From: QHXM01 sp032160705
Lineage (GTDB): Bacteria > Acidobacteriota > Blastocatellia > Pyrinomonadales > Pyrinomonadaceae
DNA: 64,000 nucleotides
NCBI GenBank assembly: GCA_032160705.1
Contig: JAVHVE010000024.1
Location: forward strand, 26,040-90,039
Reading direction: 5' to 3'
This document shows positions 8,948 to 18,473 of this stretch, in pieces (positions within the stretch are counted from its first letter, which is position 1; every line of letters begins with the position of its first letter). The notes under the pieces were generated by a model, which did no database searches, was not told where the DNA came from, and saw nothing but the letters and a program-made list of their open reading frames with translations. The translations under genes and the position numbers were made by a program.

Positions 8948-9964
8948 ATGAAAATGGCAGAGCTTTTCGCAGATTTCGAGATTAATAAAACGCCGCGCTG
9001 GCGCAGGCTTGTGCGCCTGACGGGCATTTCTTTCATCCTGCACGCGCTCTTTTTCGCGGCGATTATTTACGTGCCCGTGCTGCGCGAGGCGTTTCACATC
9101 GGGAGCAAGTTTTCCGACGCCGAGTACGTTGACGAAGATTACGAAAAGATCAACATCCGTGAAGCGGTGATGCTCAATGCAGGCGAGAAGTTTCAATACC
9201 CGCCCGGTTACTTTAACGATCAGTTCAATAATCCCGCGCCGGAGATCATAGTGCAGCCGACGCCTTTCCCGACTCCACAACCAACTCCGCAACCGACTTC
9301 GACGCCGACTCCTTCGCCCATCCCCAGTCCTTCGCCTCAGGCGACCGCGTCTCCGGCGACGGGTGACCAAACGGTCGCGGGCACGACGACCGAAGAAGGT
9401 GCGGACAAAGATTTGGACAAGGTGGCGGAACAGAACAAGGTCAAGCGTCCGAAGACCATCAACAAGCGTCCCTTCGTTGATCTGCTGGTCAAGTACAATG
9501 AGTTGAAAGACAAGGGCGAGCTTGACCTGAGCGGCCCCGTAGAGATGACCATTGAGGCTGACCGCAACGCGGACGGAACCTTGAGCAATGTCCTGGTGAC
9601 TCGCAAGTCCGGTGACCCGAAGTTGATTGAGGCTACGAAAGATTTCGTCGCGGCTTTAAGCGCCAGCGGCGCGCTCGATTTTCTTGAAGGAACAGACCAC
9701 CTGACTCTGACGCTCAAGCTGGACGCCGTCGCTGTCTCCGTCAGCGCCTCGACCGAAGCCACTTCCGCGGCGGAAGCCCAGCAGAAAGCCACGGGCTACA
9801 ATGCGCTGCTCTTTCTGGGCGCTGTCGCCAGAAGCGGACGCGACGAAGCGACGATTATGAAGAACACTAAAGTCACCGCCAGCGGTAAACAGATCACCAT
9901 CAGCTTCAACCTGCCGCGCTCGGCCATCGGCGACATGCTCAAGAAGCAAATTCCGGCCAGCTAG
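8948..9964 (+). CDS. TonB-like inner-membrane protein with proline-rich linker
   Basis: A 338-residue protein with one membrane segment (about residues 25-45, ISFILHALFFAAIIYVP). A Pro/Thr/Ser-rich stretch (about residues 100-135, repeated PTPQ and PTPSP) follows, then a periplasmic domain with TIEADRNADGTLSNVLVTRKSG. The layout of a short cytosolic tail, one anchor, a proline spacer and a C-terminal folded domain resembles TonB/TolA proteins, but no canonical TonB C-terminal motif was seen. An alternative start is the ATG six bases downstream. The role is unknown. Confidence 0.72.
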   Translation: MKMAELFADFEINKTPRWRRLVRLTGISFILHALFFAAIIYVPVLREAFHIGSKFSDAEYVDEDYEKINIREAVMLNAGEKFQYPPGYFNDQFNNPAPEIIVQPTPFPTPQPTPQPTSTPTPSPIPSPSPQATASPATGDQTVAGTTTEEGADKDLDKVAEQNKVKRPKTINKRPFVDLLVKYNELKDKGELDLSGPVEMTIEADRNADGTLSNVLVTRKSGDPKLIEATKDFVAALSASGALDFLEGTDHLTLTLKLDAVAVSVSASTEATSAAEAQQKATGYNALLFLGAVARSGRDEATIMKNTKVTASGKQITISFNLPRSAIGDMLKKQIPAS

Positions 9965-10078
9965 AAATGGTCTCATCAATGTTCAGAGTTCAAACTTCAG
10001 TTTGATGTTTTTCAATAAAACGCACGCTGAAGCGTGAACTCTGAACGCTTGAATGCTATTTATGAGATGGCTTCTAGT
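9961..10078. repeat. Long imperfect inverted repeat
   Basis: The outer ends CTAGAA and TTCTAG and the inner arms GTTCAGAGTTCAAACTTCAG (9981-10000) and its near-inverse (10027-10046) pair across the element, with about ten unpaired bases on the right. It starts inside the preceding stop codon. It looks like a MITE-like hairpin or transcription end. Confidence 0.7.
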
Positions 10079-10132
10079 TGTTAAGAAGCCATATTTGAGT
10101 GTAAGCTAGAAGCGCGGATTGATTAACATAAC

Positions 10133-10489
10133 GTGAACGAATCTCGAAACACTAACGCATCGCTTTTCATCACCACGCTGTGCGCCTGCCTGAGCCTTTT
10201 GGTAGTTGGGACGCCTTTACAGGCTCAGGCGAAGTTGCCAGCGACGGAGAGGAATCAATCTGCTTACGCCTCGACAATCCGTTCAGGCTTCGGGGCGTCT
10301 GTCGTCGCCAGCCTGCAAAAGCTCTCACTAGAAGACCAATGGCTTCCAGACTCCGCTGCAAAGGTTAAAGGACAGCCGGAAGAAGTTCTTTACCGGAACA
10401 CGAGAGCTTTGGTCGAAAGCAATCACGTCCTGCTCATCACGCATCTGCCCCGCGCCGCTCTCTCAGATTCGCCTTGCGAAACCGCATAG
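10133..10489 (+). CDS. Small secreted hypothetical protein
   Basis: A 118-residue frame starting at GTG 10133. Residues 10-32 form a signal peptide (LFITTLCACLSLLVVGTPLQAQA). The mature part has no recognised domain. No strong ribosome site is visible, and overlapping frames exist on the other strand, so coding is likely but not certain. Confidence 0.5.
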   Translation: MNESRNTNASLFITTLCACLSLLVVGTPLQAQAKLPATERNQSAYASTIRSGFGASVVASLQKLSLEDQWLPDSAAKVKGQPEEVLYRNTRALVESNHVLLITHLPRAALSDSPCETA

Positions 10490-10650
10490 GCTCTGAGCAG
10501 AGACGAAGATTAGACGCGCACGCAACTTCAAAACTGCCTCGCTTGCCTTCGGTTTCCCCGCTCCCTTACAATCGAAAGTTGCGCCGAACTGCGTAAGCTT
10601 CGCGTTTCAACCGTGCGCTTCACTTTTTTCTCATAGGATTCATCAAGGCC

Positions 10651-13410
10651 ATGATTGACAAATTATTAACCAAAGTTTTCGGCAGCAGTAACCAGCGCTA
10701 CCTCAAGAGCATTCAACCCGTCATCAATCGCATCAACGAGCTTGAGCCGTCCGTCAAGCGGCTCTCCGACGATGGACTGAAGGCGCGCACGGCAGAGTTT
10801 AAAGAGCGCGTCGCGCGTGCCGTCGCTGATGCTTCCGACCTGGAAGAACGCAAGCGGCGCGAGCGCGAAATCCTGGACGAAATATTGCCCGAAGCCTTCG
10901 CCACCGTCCGCGAAGCGAGCGTTCGCTCCACCGGCATGCGCCACTTCGACGTGCAGTTAATCGGTGGCCTCGTGCTCCACGAAGGCAAGATCGCGGAGAT
11001 GAGAACGGGTGAAGGTAAAACGCTCGTCGCCACACTTCCCGCCTATCTCAACGCACTGACAGGTCGCGGCGGCGTTCACGTCATCACGGTCAACGATTAT
11101 CTGGCCTCGCGCGACGCCGAATGGATGGGACAGATTCACCGCTTCCTCGGTCTCGAAGTCGGCTGCATCCAGAACGACATGGACGACTTTGAGCGGCAGG
11201 CCGCCTACGCCGCAGACATCACCTACGGCACGAACAACGAGTTCGGCTTCGATTACCTGCGCGACAACATGAAGTTTGACCTGGCGACCTGCGTCCAGCG
11301 CGGCCACTACTTCGCCGTCGTTGACGAGGTGGATTCGATTCTGATTGACGAAGCGCGCACGCCTTTGATTATTTCGGGCGCGTCGGACGAAGCGACGGAC
11401 AAGTATTTCAAGGCCGACGCCATCATCCCGCAGCTCAAGCGCGGCGAAGAGAAAGAGAAACTCAAAACCGGCGATTACGTGGTTGATGAAAAGCAGCATA
11501 CCGCCGTCCTGACGGAAGAAGGCGTGGACAAAGCTGAACGACTGCTCGGCGTCGGCAATCTTTACGACCCTTCCAATATGGAGATGCTGCATTGTGTGGA
11601 GCAGGCTTTGAAAGCTCACACGCTGTACAAGCTCGATCACCAGTACGTCGTCCAGGACGGCGAGGTCATCATCGTTGACGACTTCACCGGGCGCTTGATG
11701 AAAGGTCGTCGCTGGTCGGACGGTTTGCACCAGGCGGTCGAAGCCAAAGAGGGCGTCAAGATTGAGAAAGAGAATCAGACGCTTGCGACCATCACGCTGC
11801 AAAACTACTTCCGTCTTTACGAAAAGCTCTCCGGCATGACCGGCACGGCTGAGACGGAAGCCGCGGAGTTTCATTCGACCTACAAATTGGATGTCATCGT
11901 CATCCCGACCAATCAGCCGATGGTTCGTCAAGATAAACCTGACGTTATCTACCGCACGCTGCCTGAGAAATGGGATGCAGTCGTCGAAGAAATCAAAGAA
12001 TCCCACGAGAAGGGACAGCCCGTGCTCGTCGGCACGGTCTCGGTCGAAAACTCTGAGCTAGTCGCGCGTCGTCTGCAAAAAGTAGGCGTCCCGCACAATG
12101 TCCTGAACGCCAAGTACCACGAGCGTGAAGCTGAAATCGTCGCGCAGGCCGGACGCAAAGGCGCTGTCACCATTGCCACAAACATGGCCGGGCGCGGGAC
12201 GGACATTCTGCTCGGCGGCAACCCGGAATTCCTGGCGCGCGAGCTGTTGAAGAAGCAGGAGATTGACCCGGACGAAGCTGAAGACGAACAATTTGAAGAG
12301 GCGCTTGCTCAAACCAAGCCCATCGTCGAAGCGGAGCACAAAGAAGTTGTCAGCGTCGGCGGACTCCACATCATCGGCACTGAACGCCACGAATCACGTC
12401 GCATTGACAACCAGCTTCGCGGGCGTGCCGGACGCCAGGGCGACCCAGGCTCTTCGCGCTTTTTCCTTTCTCTGGAAGATGATCTGATGCGCATCTTCGC
12501 GGGAGATCGCGTCAAAGCGTTGATGGAACGCCTGGGAATGGAAAAGGGCGTCTCTATCGAATCCAAGATGGTCTCGAAGCGCATCGAAGGCGCGCAGAAG
12601 TCTGTCGAAGGTCGTAACTTTGAATCGCGCAAGCACCTGCTTGAATACGACGACGTGATGAACAAGCAGCGCGAGACGATCTACGGTCTGCGTCGCCAGT
12701 TGATGGAAGAGCCTGACCAGCGCGACTACCTCTTGGGCGAGACGGGCGTAGCGCGCGACCTGCTCGCGGATTTGACGAAGCAGTATCTCAACCCGGAAGC
12801 AGACCCTGAAGACTGGGACGTTGATAATTACGTTATCCAATTGAAGACAATCTATGACTTTGACGCCGATGCCGAAGGAATAGATTTTGAGAACTTATCT
12901 TCCGAAGATATTGACCAAACAATTTGGGAGAAGCTCAAAGCCAGATACGCCGAGAAAGAGGAGCAGATCGGCGTGGAAGCGATGCGTACCTACGAGCGCA
13001 TCATCATGCTCAACATCATTGACGCGCAGTGGAAAGACCACCTGCTCTCGATTGACCACCTGAAACAGGGCATCGGACTGGTGGGCTATGGCCAGAAAGA
13101 CCCGCTCGTCGAGTACAAGAAGCAATCGTTCGACCTTTTTCAAGAGATGCTCGACCGCATTGACCAGACGACCATTCGCTCGCTCTACAATCTTCAGGTT
13201 GTCACGGAGCAGCCGCCCGAAGCCTTGCGACAACGTCGTGCGCCTCGTCGCACAGCGCTCAACTTCACCGGCCCGAATCAGGGCGCAGCCGCCGCTGGCG
13301 AGGAAGCGGGCAAGGTGAGGACTGTCACCCGCGACCAACCTAAAGTCGGGCGAAACGAGCTATGCCCATGCGGGTCAGGGAAGAAGTACAAGAAGTGCTG
13401 CGGCGCTTAA
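10651..13410 (+). CDS. secA: Preprotein translocase ATPase SecA
   Basis: A 919-residue SecA, the motor that pushes unfolded preproteins through SecYEG at the membrane. It has the N-terminal DEAD motor with Walker A MRTGEGKTL (about residue 117), the VITVNDYLASRDAEWMG block, DEVDSILIDEARTPL (about residue 224), the preprotein cross-linking region, the second motor with ATNMAGRGTDI and RRIDNQLRGRAGRQGDPGSS, and a C-terminal zinc motif CPCGSGKKYKKCCG that contacts SecB or the ribosome. The length is normal for SecA with its C-terminal tail. Minus-strand frames inside are shadows. Confidence 0.98.
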   Translation: MIDKLLTKVFGSSNQRYLKSIQPVINRINELEPSVKRLSDDGLKARTAEFKERVARAVADASDLEERKRREREILDEILPEAFATVREASVRSTGMRHFDVQLIGGLVLHEGKIAEMRTGEGKTLVATLPAYLNALTGRGGVHVITVNDYLASRDAEWMGQIHRFLGLEVGCIQNDMDDFERQAAYAADITYGTNNEFGFDYLRDNMKFDLATCVQRGHYFAVVDEVDSILIDEARTPLIISGASDEATDKYFKADAIIPQLKRGEEKEKLKTGDYVVDEKQHTAVLTEEGVDKAERLLGVGNLYDPSNMEMLHCVEQALKAHTLYKLDHQYVVQDGEVIIVDDFTGRLMKGRRWSDGLHQAVEAKEGVKIEKENQTLATITLQNYFRLYEKLSGMTGTAETEAAEFHSTYKLDVIVIPTNQPMVRQDKPDVIYRTLPEKWDAVVEEIKESHEKGQPVLVGTVSVENSELVARRLQKVGVPHNVLNAKYHEREAEIVAQAGRKGAVTIATNMAGRGTDILLGGNPEFLARELLKKQEIDPDEAEDEQFEEALAQTKPIVEAEHKEVVSVGGLHIIGTERHESRRIDNQLRGRAGRQGDPGSSRFFLSLEDDLMRIFAGDRVKALMERLGMEKGVSIESKMVSKRIEGAQKSVEGRNFESRKHLLEYDDVMNKQRETIYGLRRQLMEEPDQRDYLLGETGVARDLLADLTKQYLNPEADPEDWDVDNYVIQLKTIYDFDADAEGIDFENLSSEDIDQTIWEKLKARYAEKEEQIGVEAMRTYERIIMLNIIDAQWKDHLLSIDHLKQGIGLVGYGQKDPLVEYKKQSFDLFQEMLDRIDQTTIRSLYNLQVVTEQPPEALRQRRAPRRTALNFTGPNQGAAAAGEEAGKVRTVTRDQPKVGRNELCPCGSGKKYKKCCGA

Positions 13411-13428
13411 CGCCAAAGGAGATTAGCC

Positions 13429-14190
13429 ATGAATAGACCTCACCTTTCCATCAAACTGTTCCTCCTCACGGCGCTGATTGTCTGCGCGTCTCCCGTTTCC
13501 GGTGCGGCTTATCAATCTCGCGCGCAACGATCAAAGCCACAGGAACTTTACGACACGGCGAAAAGTCACTTCGAGGCGGGCGCTTATCAGATGGCTTTAG
13601 AGACAATCGAAGAGTTGCTGAAAACTGAGCCGGATTACGCGCCCGCGCTCCGCTTAAAATCAAGAGCGATAGTCGGTCTTTTTGTTAATACGCCTCCGCC
13701 GTCGCCTGATGAGATGAACTCTCCTGCTGCTCGCCGCGAAAGAAAAATGCGGCAAGCCAGGTTGCTGAAAGAAGCGGCAGACAGTCTCGAAAGATTTCTC
13801 CAACTCAAGCCTGAGACAGAAGGGGCGGCGGGGCTCAGAGAGCAACTGAATTCTTTGCGCGTTTATGCCGAGCCAGCCATCAAGCCTGAAGCGGAATGGA
13901 CGTTTTTTTCGCCGTTTGAAGTGACGGAGAGAGCGCATATCCTGCGCCGCCCGGAGCCACGTTACCCGGAAGAAGCGCGGGCGGCTCGTTTGAATGGCAC
14001 AGTCAAGTTGCTGGCCGTCCTTGCGGCTGACGGGACAGTCAAACATATTTTCATTCTCCAGTCGCCCGGCGACGCGTTGACAGAAGTTTCGCGCGAAGCC
14101 GCCAGCAAGATTACATTTGAACCAGCCGTCAAAGACGGGCGTCAAGTTTCGATGTCAATCATTGTCGAATACAACTATTCAACCTTTTAG
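13429..14190 (+). CDS. TPR and TonB C-terminal domain secreted protein
   Basis: A 253-residue protein with a signal peptide (residues 7-28), a TPR-like helical region (YDTAKSHFEAGAYQMALETI) and a C-terminal TonB-type domain (RRPEPRYPEEARAARLNGTVKLLAVLAADGTV). Acidobacteriota encode many such proteins with TonB-fold ends that are not necessarily TonB. It follows secA after 18 bases with its own AAGGAG site, and the next gene starts 3 bases after its stop, suggesting one transcript. Confidence 0.8.
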   Translation: MNRPHLSIKLFLLTALIVCASPVSGAAYQSRAQRSKPQELYDTAKSHFEAGAYQMALETIEELLKTEPDYAPALRLKSRAIVGLFVNTPPPSPDEMNSPAARRERKMRQARLLKEAADSLERFLQLKPETEGAAGLREQLNSLRVYAEPAIKPEAEWTFFSPFEVTERAHILRRPEPRYPEEARAARLNGTVKLLAVLAADGTVKHIFILQSPGDALTEVSREAASKITFEPAVKDGRQVSMSIIVEYNYSTF

Positions 14191-14193
14191 CAT

Positions 14194-15405
14194 TTGAGCG
14201 CGAACGTTACATCAACGAACCCAATCGTGCAGGCCATCGTTGCAGGCACAGCCCCGCAGGGGGCGCGGATGGCTGCGGCGCGCGGACTGCTGCCGCTCGA
14301 TCAAGCGGATATGCTTGAGGCGTTGGTGGCTCTGCGTGAAAGTGATAACGCGGAGATTGCGCGCGCCGCTGAAGAGACGCTCTCCGCACAAGAGCCGGAA
14401 ACTCTCCTTGACGTTGCCTCAAGCTCTGAGATAGCGCCTTCGGTGCTTGGCTATCTGGCCGCCCGTTCCAGCCTGGGGCGCAATGTCCATGAAGCGGTCA
14501 CGCTCAATGCGCGAACGCCCGACGAGAGCATCGCACTGCTCGCTGGCGCAACCTCCGATGGCGAATTGCTGGAACTCATTACGGTCAATCAACAGCGACT
14601 GATTCGCGCGCCCGCAATCATCGAAGCCGTCATCAATAATCCTGCGCGCACACCCGAAGCCGAGAGGCGCGCGCGCGAAACGCGACGCGAATTTTTCGAG
14701 AAGGAGCGCGGCGCGCAACAGATCGCCGAAGAGTTGCGGGCGCGCGGGCAGACGGCTGCCGCCGAATTTATTGAAACGGCAGAATCGGTCGCAGACTCGC
14801 AGGCTTTCACAATTGACGACGCCTGGCTCATCGCCGCGCATATTGAAGTCTCCGATGATGAGATAGACGATTCGTGGCTGGCGCTCGAACGCATCGAAGA
14901 AATCTTCGATGAAAGTCATGAGCAGCGCCTGGCGAATATCGAGCGCATCATCAGCGACACGCGCGGTGAAGGAAAGGAAGTGCATCCCGAACGCATCTCG
15001 CTCATCCGCCGCGTCATGATGATGACCGTCAAAGATCGCATCAAGCTGGGGATGAAAGGCGACCGCGAGGCGCGCTCCATTCTCATCCGTGATTCCAACA
15101 AGGTCGTCGCGCAGGCCGTCATACACAATCCGCGCATCACCGACCAGGAAGTTGAAAGCATTGCCGCGATGCGCACGGTCTCCGACGAGGTGCTCAGGAT
15201 CATCTCTTTGAACCGTGCCTGGGCGCGCTCTTATCCGATCATTCTCAACCTCGCGCGCAACCCGCGCACCCCTATTCCCTCAGCCATCAATATCCTCCCG
15301 CGCATTCACACCAAAGACCTGAAAAACATTTCGCAGAACCGTAATGTCTCTGAAGGAGTGCGTCGCCAGGCTTTCCGGCTGGCAGCGACCCGCTCCGGGC
15401 ACTGA
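14194..15405 (+). CDS. HEAT/LRV-like repeat protein, unknown function
   Basis: A 403-residue, almost wholly helical protein starting at TTG 14194, directly after the TonB-domain gene. It has repeated units of the type NARTPDESIALLAG, NNPARTPEAERRARE, HNPRITDQEVESIAAM, LNRAWARSYPIILNLARNPRTP, which resemble leucine-rich-variant or HEAT repeats used for protein binding. There is no signal peptide or membrane segment, so it is probably cytosolic. Homologues are common in Acidobacteriota and Myxococcota, but I know no assigned role. Confidence 0.7.
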   Translation: MSANVTSTNPIVQAIVAGTAPQGARMAAARGLLPLDQADMLEALVALRESDNAEIARAAEETLSAQEPETLLDVASSSEIAPSVLGYLAARSSLGRNVHEAVTLNARTPDESIALLAGATSDGELLELITVNQQRLIRAPAIIEAVINNPARTPEAERRARETRREFFEKERGAQQIAEELRARGQTAAAEFIETAESVADSQAFTIDDAWLIAAHIEVSDDEIDDSWLALERIEEIFDESHEQRLANIERIISDTRGEGKEVHPERISLIRRVMMMTVKDRIKLGMKGDREARSILIRDSNKVVAQAVIHNPRITDQEVESIAAMRTVSDEVLRIISLNRAWARSYPIILNLARNPRTPIPSAINILPRIHTKDLKNISQNRNVSEGVRRQAFRLAATRSGH

Positions 15406-15411
15406 AATTCA

Positions 15412-15441
15412 TTGACACGAAGCCTGTGCTGTCCCTAGAAT
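15412..15441 (+). promoter_or_regulatory. Sigma-70-type promoter
   Basis: TTGACA (15412-15417) and TAGAAT (15436-15441) are separated by 18 bases, about 180 bases before the small membrane protein gene at 15623. Confidence 0.55.
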
Positions 15442-15622
15442 TCGCGTTACCGATTTAGGGAGTTCATATTTAGGATTTTATCAAAAGCAATCGAGCCGCT
15501 GGACGTTCGATTCTATAGCGTTCGTTTACCTCTTCAATGTATGAAAGAGAGAGTGTAACGGGCATCCATCACAACCGCTGGCGCGCCAGGCATTATGCGC
15601 GTTCTCAGAAAAGAGAGGGAAT

Positions 15623-15904
15623 ATGGGAGTCTTAGATATAATTTCTTGGATCATCGTCGGCCTGATTGCAGGCGCGATTGCTAAAATCATCATGCCGGGC
15701 AAAGACCCGGGCGGCTGCGCTATCACCATGCTTTTGGGAATCGGGGGCGCGGTTCTGGCAGGTTTCCTGGCGCACACTCTTAATCTGACAAGAAAGACTG
15801 AAGGGTTCGGCGATACAGGCTTCTTCGCCAAGGTAGGATTCGGTGTGATCGGCGCACTCGTTATCTTAGCGATCTATCGCCTGATTGCCGGGCGACGCGC
15901 CTGA
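15623..15904 (+). CDS. GlsB/YeaQ/YmgE family stress-response membrane protein
   Basis: A 93-residue integral membrane protein with three hydrophobic segments and the family signature GLIAGAIAKIIMPGKDPGG, then LGIGGAVLAGFLAH and VIGALVILAIYRLI. It starts at ATG 15623 after GAGAGGGA. The family (transglycosylase-associated, Pfam Transgly_assoc) is induced by general stress; its biochemical activity is unproven. It is a single-gene unit, with a promoter at 15412 and a terminator at 15955. Confidence 0.88.
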   Translation: MGVLDIISWIIVGLIAGAIAKIIMPGKDPGGCAITMLLGIGGAVLAGFLAHTLNLTRKTEGFGDTGFFAKVGFGVIGALVILAIYRLIAGRRA

Positions 15905-15954
15905 AAGTTATCCTGCGCTTTTGCCCCCTCTTTGCGCCAATCACAAACGTTTAA

Positions 15955-16005
15955 GCCGGATGCGACTTCTCTTAAAAGAATCGCATCCGGCCTCGCTTCT
16001 CTTTT
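15955..16005 (+). terminator. Rho-independent terminator
   Basis: GCCGGATGCGA (15955-15965) pairs with TCGCATCCGGC (15981-15991), followed by a T-rich tail (CTTCTCTTTT). It ends the 15623 gene. Confidence 0.85.
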
Positions 16006-16025
16006 CTATTCTCCGCAATCGAAGC

Positions 16026-16553
16026 TCAAAAAATCTCTGAGCCTTTTCTGAGAACCGACCACGCGACATCCGTCAGCGTGTGGCTCGCTGCCCCCCACCA
16101 TAGCCCGGCCAGCCCAGCCCAGGCCGCATGCTCTCCCGTGTTCTGCCTGACGCTCGTTTCTATCGCACGCCACGCCTGCACAATTTCTTCAAAAGTCGGC
16201 GTTGGTCCGTTCGCGAGTATGGCGCGCAGGTAAACACCCGCCAAGACTATCAATGCCAGCACCATCGTGAAATAAAGGACGCGAATCAATGTGCCGAAGA
16301 TAATTCCGTGCGACCAACGAGAGCGATGCCGGAAGAGCATCCGATACGGAAGCCAGAGAAAACGGAAGACTCCCCAACGTGCATACTGACGCGATTGGAT
16401 GTCCAGGTCAGGGCCAAACATAAAACCGCCAAAGAGCATCGCGCCCGTCGCCAGCAGCGCCAGCACAGAGTTTCCCGTCAACCCCCATGCGGCCACGAAA
16501 GTTGGCGCAGCAAGGATAATCGTGATCGCGTCGTGTGTTCTTCCCGACGGCAT
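16026..16553 (-). CDS. DUF2227 putative metal-binding membrane protein
   Basis: A 175-residue protein (start ATG 16553, with GGAGGAG upstream; the TTG at 16571 is less likely). The opening PSGRTHDAITI and the sequence GPDLDIQSRQYARWGVFRFLWLPY followed by HRSRWSHG are the conserved histidine/aspartate blocks of DUF2227 (COG2389). Hydrophobic segments lie near residues 15-50 and 95-120. The function is unknown; the His/Asp pattern suggests a metal-dependent phosphohydrolase-like site in or at the membrane. Confidence 0.8.
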   Translation of the reverse strand: MPSGRTHDAITIILAAPTFVAAWGLTGNSVLALLATGAMLFGGFMFGPDLDIQSRQYARWGVFRFLWLPYRMLFRHRSRWSHGIIFGTLIRVLYFTMVLALIVLAGVYLRAILANGPTPTFEEIVQAWRAIETSVRQNTGEHAAWAGLAGLWWGAASHTLTDVAWSVLRKGSEIF

Positions 16554-16755
16554 AGCCTGCAACTCCTCCAAGACATTCTAACCTATAATTCAGCATTCAT
16601 TATCCTCTACTCTGTCTGGTATCTTGACGATGTGTTCAGCTTGGGTAATCAGTTGCGGGCAGTTGACACTCGACTCCACAAACTTCAGGGCAGAGTTTCC
16701 GTAGCACTGGACGTGCAAGCCGGAGCTTGCGCGCCATCAGGAAGATTAGAAAACC

Positions 16756-17508
16756 GTGCGTGTGAAATTGACATTGCTGGCAACAAACCAGGCGACGGTG
16801 CTGCCGCTCAACTACAACCATGCGGTGGCCTCGCTCATCTACGACACGCTCGGCCAGGCTTCAACTGATTTCGCCGCGCGGCTGCATGATGAGGGTTTCA
16901 GCATTGATGGGCGGCGCTTCAAGCTTTTCACTTTTTCACGTCTCACGACTGGGCGTGGTCGCGTTCAGGGAGATCGCTTACTGCTTGTAGATGCGACGAT
17001 AATCCTGCAAATCAGCTCACCCGTCGCAGAGTTCGTTGAGCACTTCGTCACCGGACTCTTCCAGTCCGAGTCTTTCAACATCGCGGGCGCACGCTTCACG
17101 CTCCAGCAGGCCGAAACTCTGCCCGCGCCTATTTTCACCGAACGAATGAGCTTTCGTTCTCTCTCTCCCGTCACGGAATCGGTGCGTGACGAGCAGGGAG
17201 GCGTGCGCTTTCTTTCCCCCGAAGATGACTGGTCTGAGATCATGCGTCGCAACCTGCTCCGCAAATATCAAGCCCTTCACAATCATGCTCCATCAGATGA
17301 CCGCCTGCGCTGGAGTTGGGATCAAGACTATCTGATGGAAGCCGCACGACGCGGACGCCGCGCCTCCGTCCTCGTGGACATTCGCGGCATCAAGGTGCGC
17401 GGCTGGCTCGCGCCGTTTACAGTTGAAGGCAGCACCGAACTCATAGAGATCGGCTACGAAGCGGGCTTCGGCTCACGCAACTCGATGGGCTTCGGGATGG
17501 GGGAATGA
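16756..17508 (+). CDS. cas6: CRISPR endoribonuclease Cas6
   Basis: A 250-residue protein (GTG start 16756). The N-terminal stretch LPLNYNHAVASLIYDTLG and the C-terminal glycine loop AGFGSRNSMGFGMGE (about residues 235-248) are Cas6 hallmarks. Cas6 cuts the pre-crRNA within each repeat, leaving an 8-nt 5' handle, here expected to be ATTGAAAC. It is separated from cas8 by 2.3 kb holding an unrelated minus-strand gene, a 24-bp tandem repeat and an HTH gene. It is the only Cas6 in the window, so it presumably serves the array at 29187. Confidence 0.87.
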   Translation: MRVKLTLLATNQATVLPLNYNHAVASLIYDTLGQASTDFAARLHDEGFSIDGRRFKLFTFSRLTTGRGRVQGDRLLLVDATIILQISSPVAEFVEHFVTGLFQSESFNIAGARFTLQQAETLPAPIFTERMSFRSLSPVTESVRDEQGGVRFLSPEDDWSEIMRRNLLRKYQALHNHAPSDDRLRWSWDQDYLMEAARRGRRASVLVDIRGIKVRGWLAPFTVEGSTELIEIGYEAGFGSRNSMGFGMGE

Positions 17509-17511
17509 TAG

Positions 17512-17593
17512 TTCAAGGTTCAAAGTTCAAGGTTCAAAGCCGAACCAGGGCGGCGAACCTTGAACTTTGAACCTTGAACTTTGAACCTTGAAC
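17512..17593. repeat. Heptamer-built hairpin (GTTCAAG/GTTCAAA type)
   Basis: Four seven-base words of the form GTTCAAR make the left arm and their inverses (CTTGAAC, TTTGAAC) make the right arm, flanking a 17-base centre. It sits between convergent cas6 and the 17596 gene and may terminate both. Confidence 0.8.
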
Positions 17594-17595
17594 GT

Positions 17596-18267
17596 TTACT
17601 GCGTTGGCGGTGGCTGGACGGCGGCTGGATGGCGCGGCGAGCGTTCGGTGTGGCTGGCGCTCGTCCACTCGGCCAGAGCCGCCGGGTCGTCACGAAAAAC
17701 ATTTTGCACGATGGCGTCCAGCTCGCGGACGGCGTTCATCCCGCGCTCAATAGCCTCGTCAATGGCGACTGTGGCGGCGACGCGTGTTCCGGTCTTCTGC
17801 GCCCTGCTGTCAATTGATTGCTCGAATGCTTCTATGTCCGCGGCGAGGTCTTCCAGAAAATCCGCAGGCAAGCCGCGCCGGATGAATTCCGCCTTGAGCG
17901 GTTCGGCATCGGCGGCGAAGGAGCGCGCGGCGGCCAGCCACGCCTGATCGCCGACGTTACGCGGCAGGCGAAACTTATCGTCCAGGCCGGGCGTGGTTAA
18001 AGACATCACGCGTGCCGTGCGGCTGATGGCTTCCATGTCTTCGCGCAACGCTGCGCGAGCGCCAGCCTTGACAGCCGTTCCTTCAAGGGCTGCGCGCTTG
18101 CCGGATTCCTGCGCGGTGGTGTGTCCTTCCAGTTCCGTGATGGCAGTATTGAGCGCGGTCAGCACTTCGCTCCCGCGCGTATTTGCAGGGAAAGAACCTG
18201 TATGCGTCGCACCGAACTGGCGCACACGAATAAACATATCCAGACGGCGAGCTTCTGTATCTTTCAT
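17596..18267 (-). CDS. Hypothetical helical protein
   Basis: A 223-residue, mostly helical, soluble protein with no signal peptide. It begins MKDTEARRLDMFIRVRQFG behind GGAGAT, and the C-terminus is Pro/Thr-rich (HPAAVQPPPTQ). Acidobacteriota genomes carry similar unassigned proteins. It splits cas6 from the rest of the cas genes and points the opposite way, so it is unlikely to be part of the CRISPR system. Confidence 0.65.
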   Translation of the reverse strand: MKDTEARRLDMFIRVRQFGATHTGSFPANTRGSEVLTALNTAITELEGHTTAQESGKRAALEGTAVKAGARAALREDMEAISRTARVMSLTTPGLDDKFRLPRNVGDQAWLAAARSFAADAEPLKAEFIRRGLPADFLEDLAADIEAFEQSIDSRAQKTGTRVAATVAIDEAIERGMNAVRELDAIVQNVFRDDPAALAEWTSASHTERSPRHPAAVQPPPTQ

Positions 18268-18473
18268 GAGGAATCTCCTTCGGGTGAAGCTAAGGGATAC
18301 GTGAGAGTATTCCTTAAGCGGGTTGTGAGAGCGCGAGGAAGTTGAGGTTTCAATCTGACGCGCCCGATTATACCTTAGGTCTCAGCCGCGCCGTCAGGAC
18401 TTTTTTCACACATGCAGACGGAGATTCTCATCCTGCGAGAGCGCCACTCACGCTCCGGTAGGCTGAACTCTCA

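Noticed and set aside
10957..12006. A 349-residue minus-strand frame
   Set aside because: It is the antisense of secA, whose motifs are intact across this interval.
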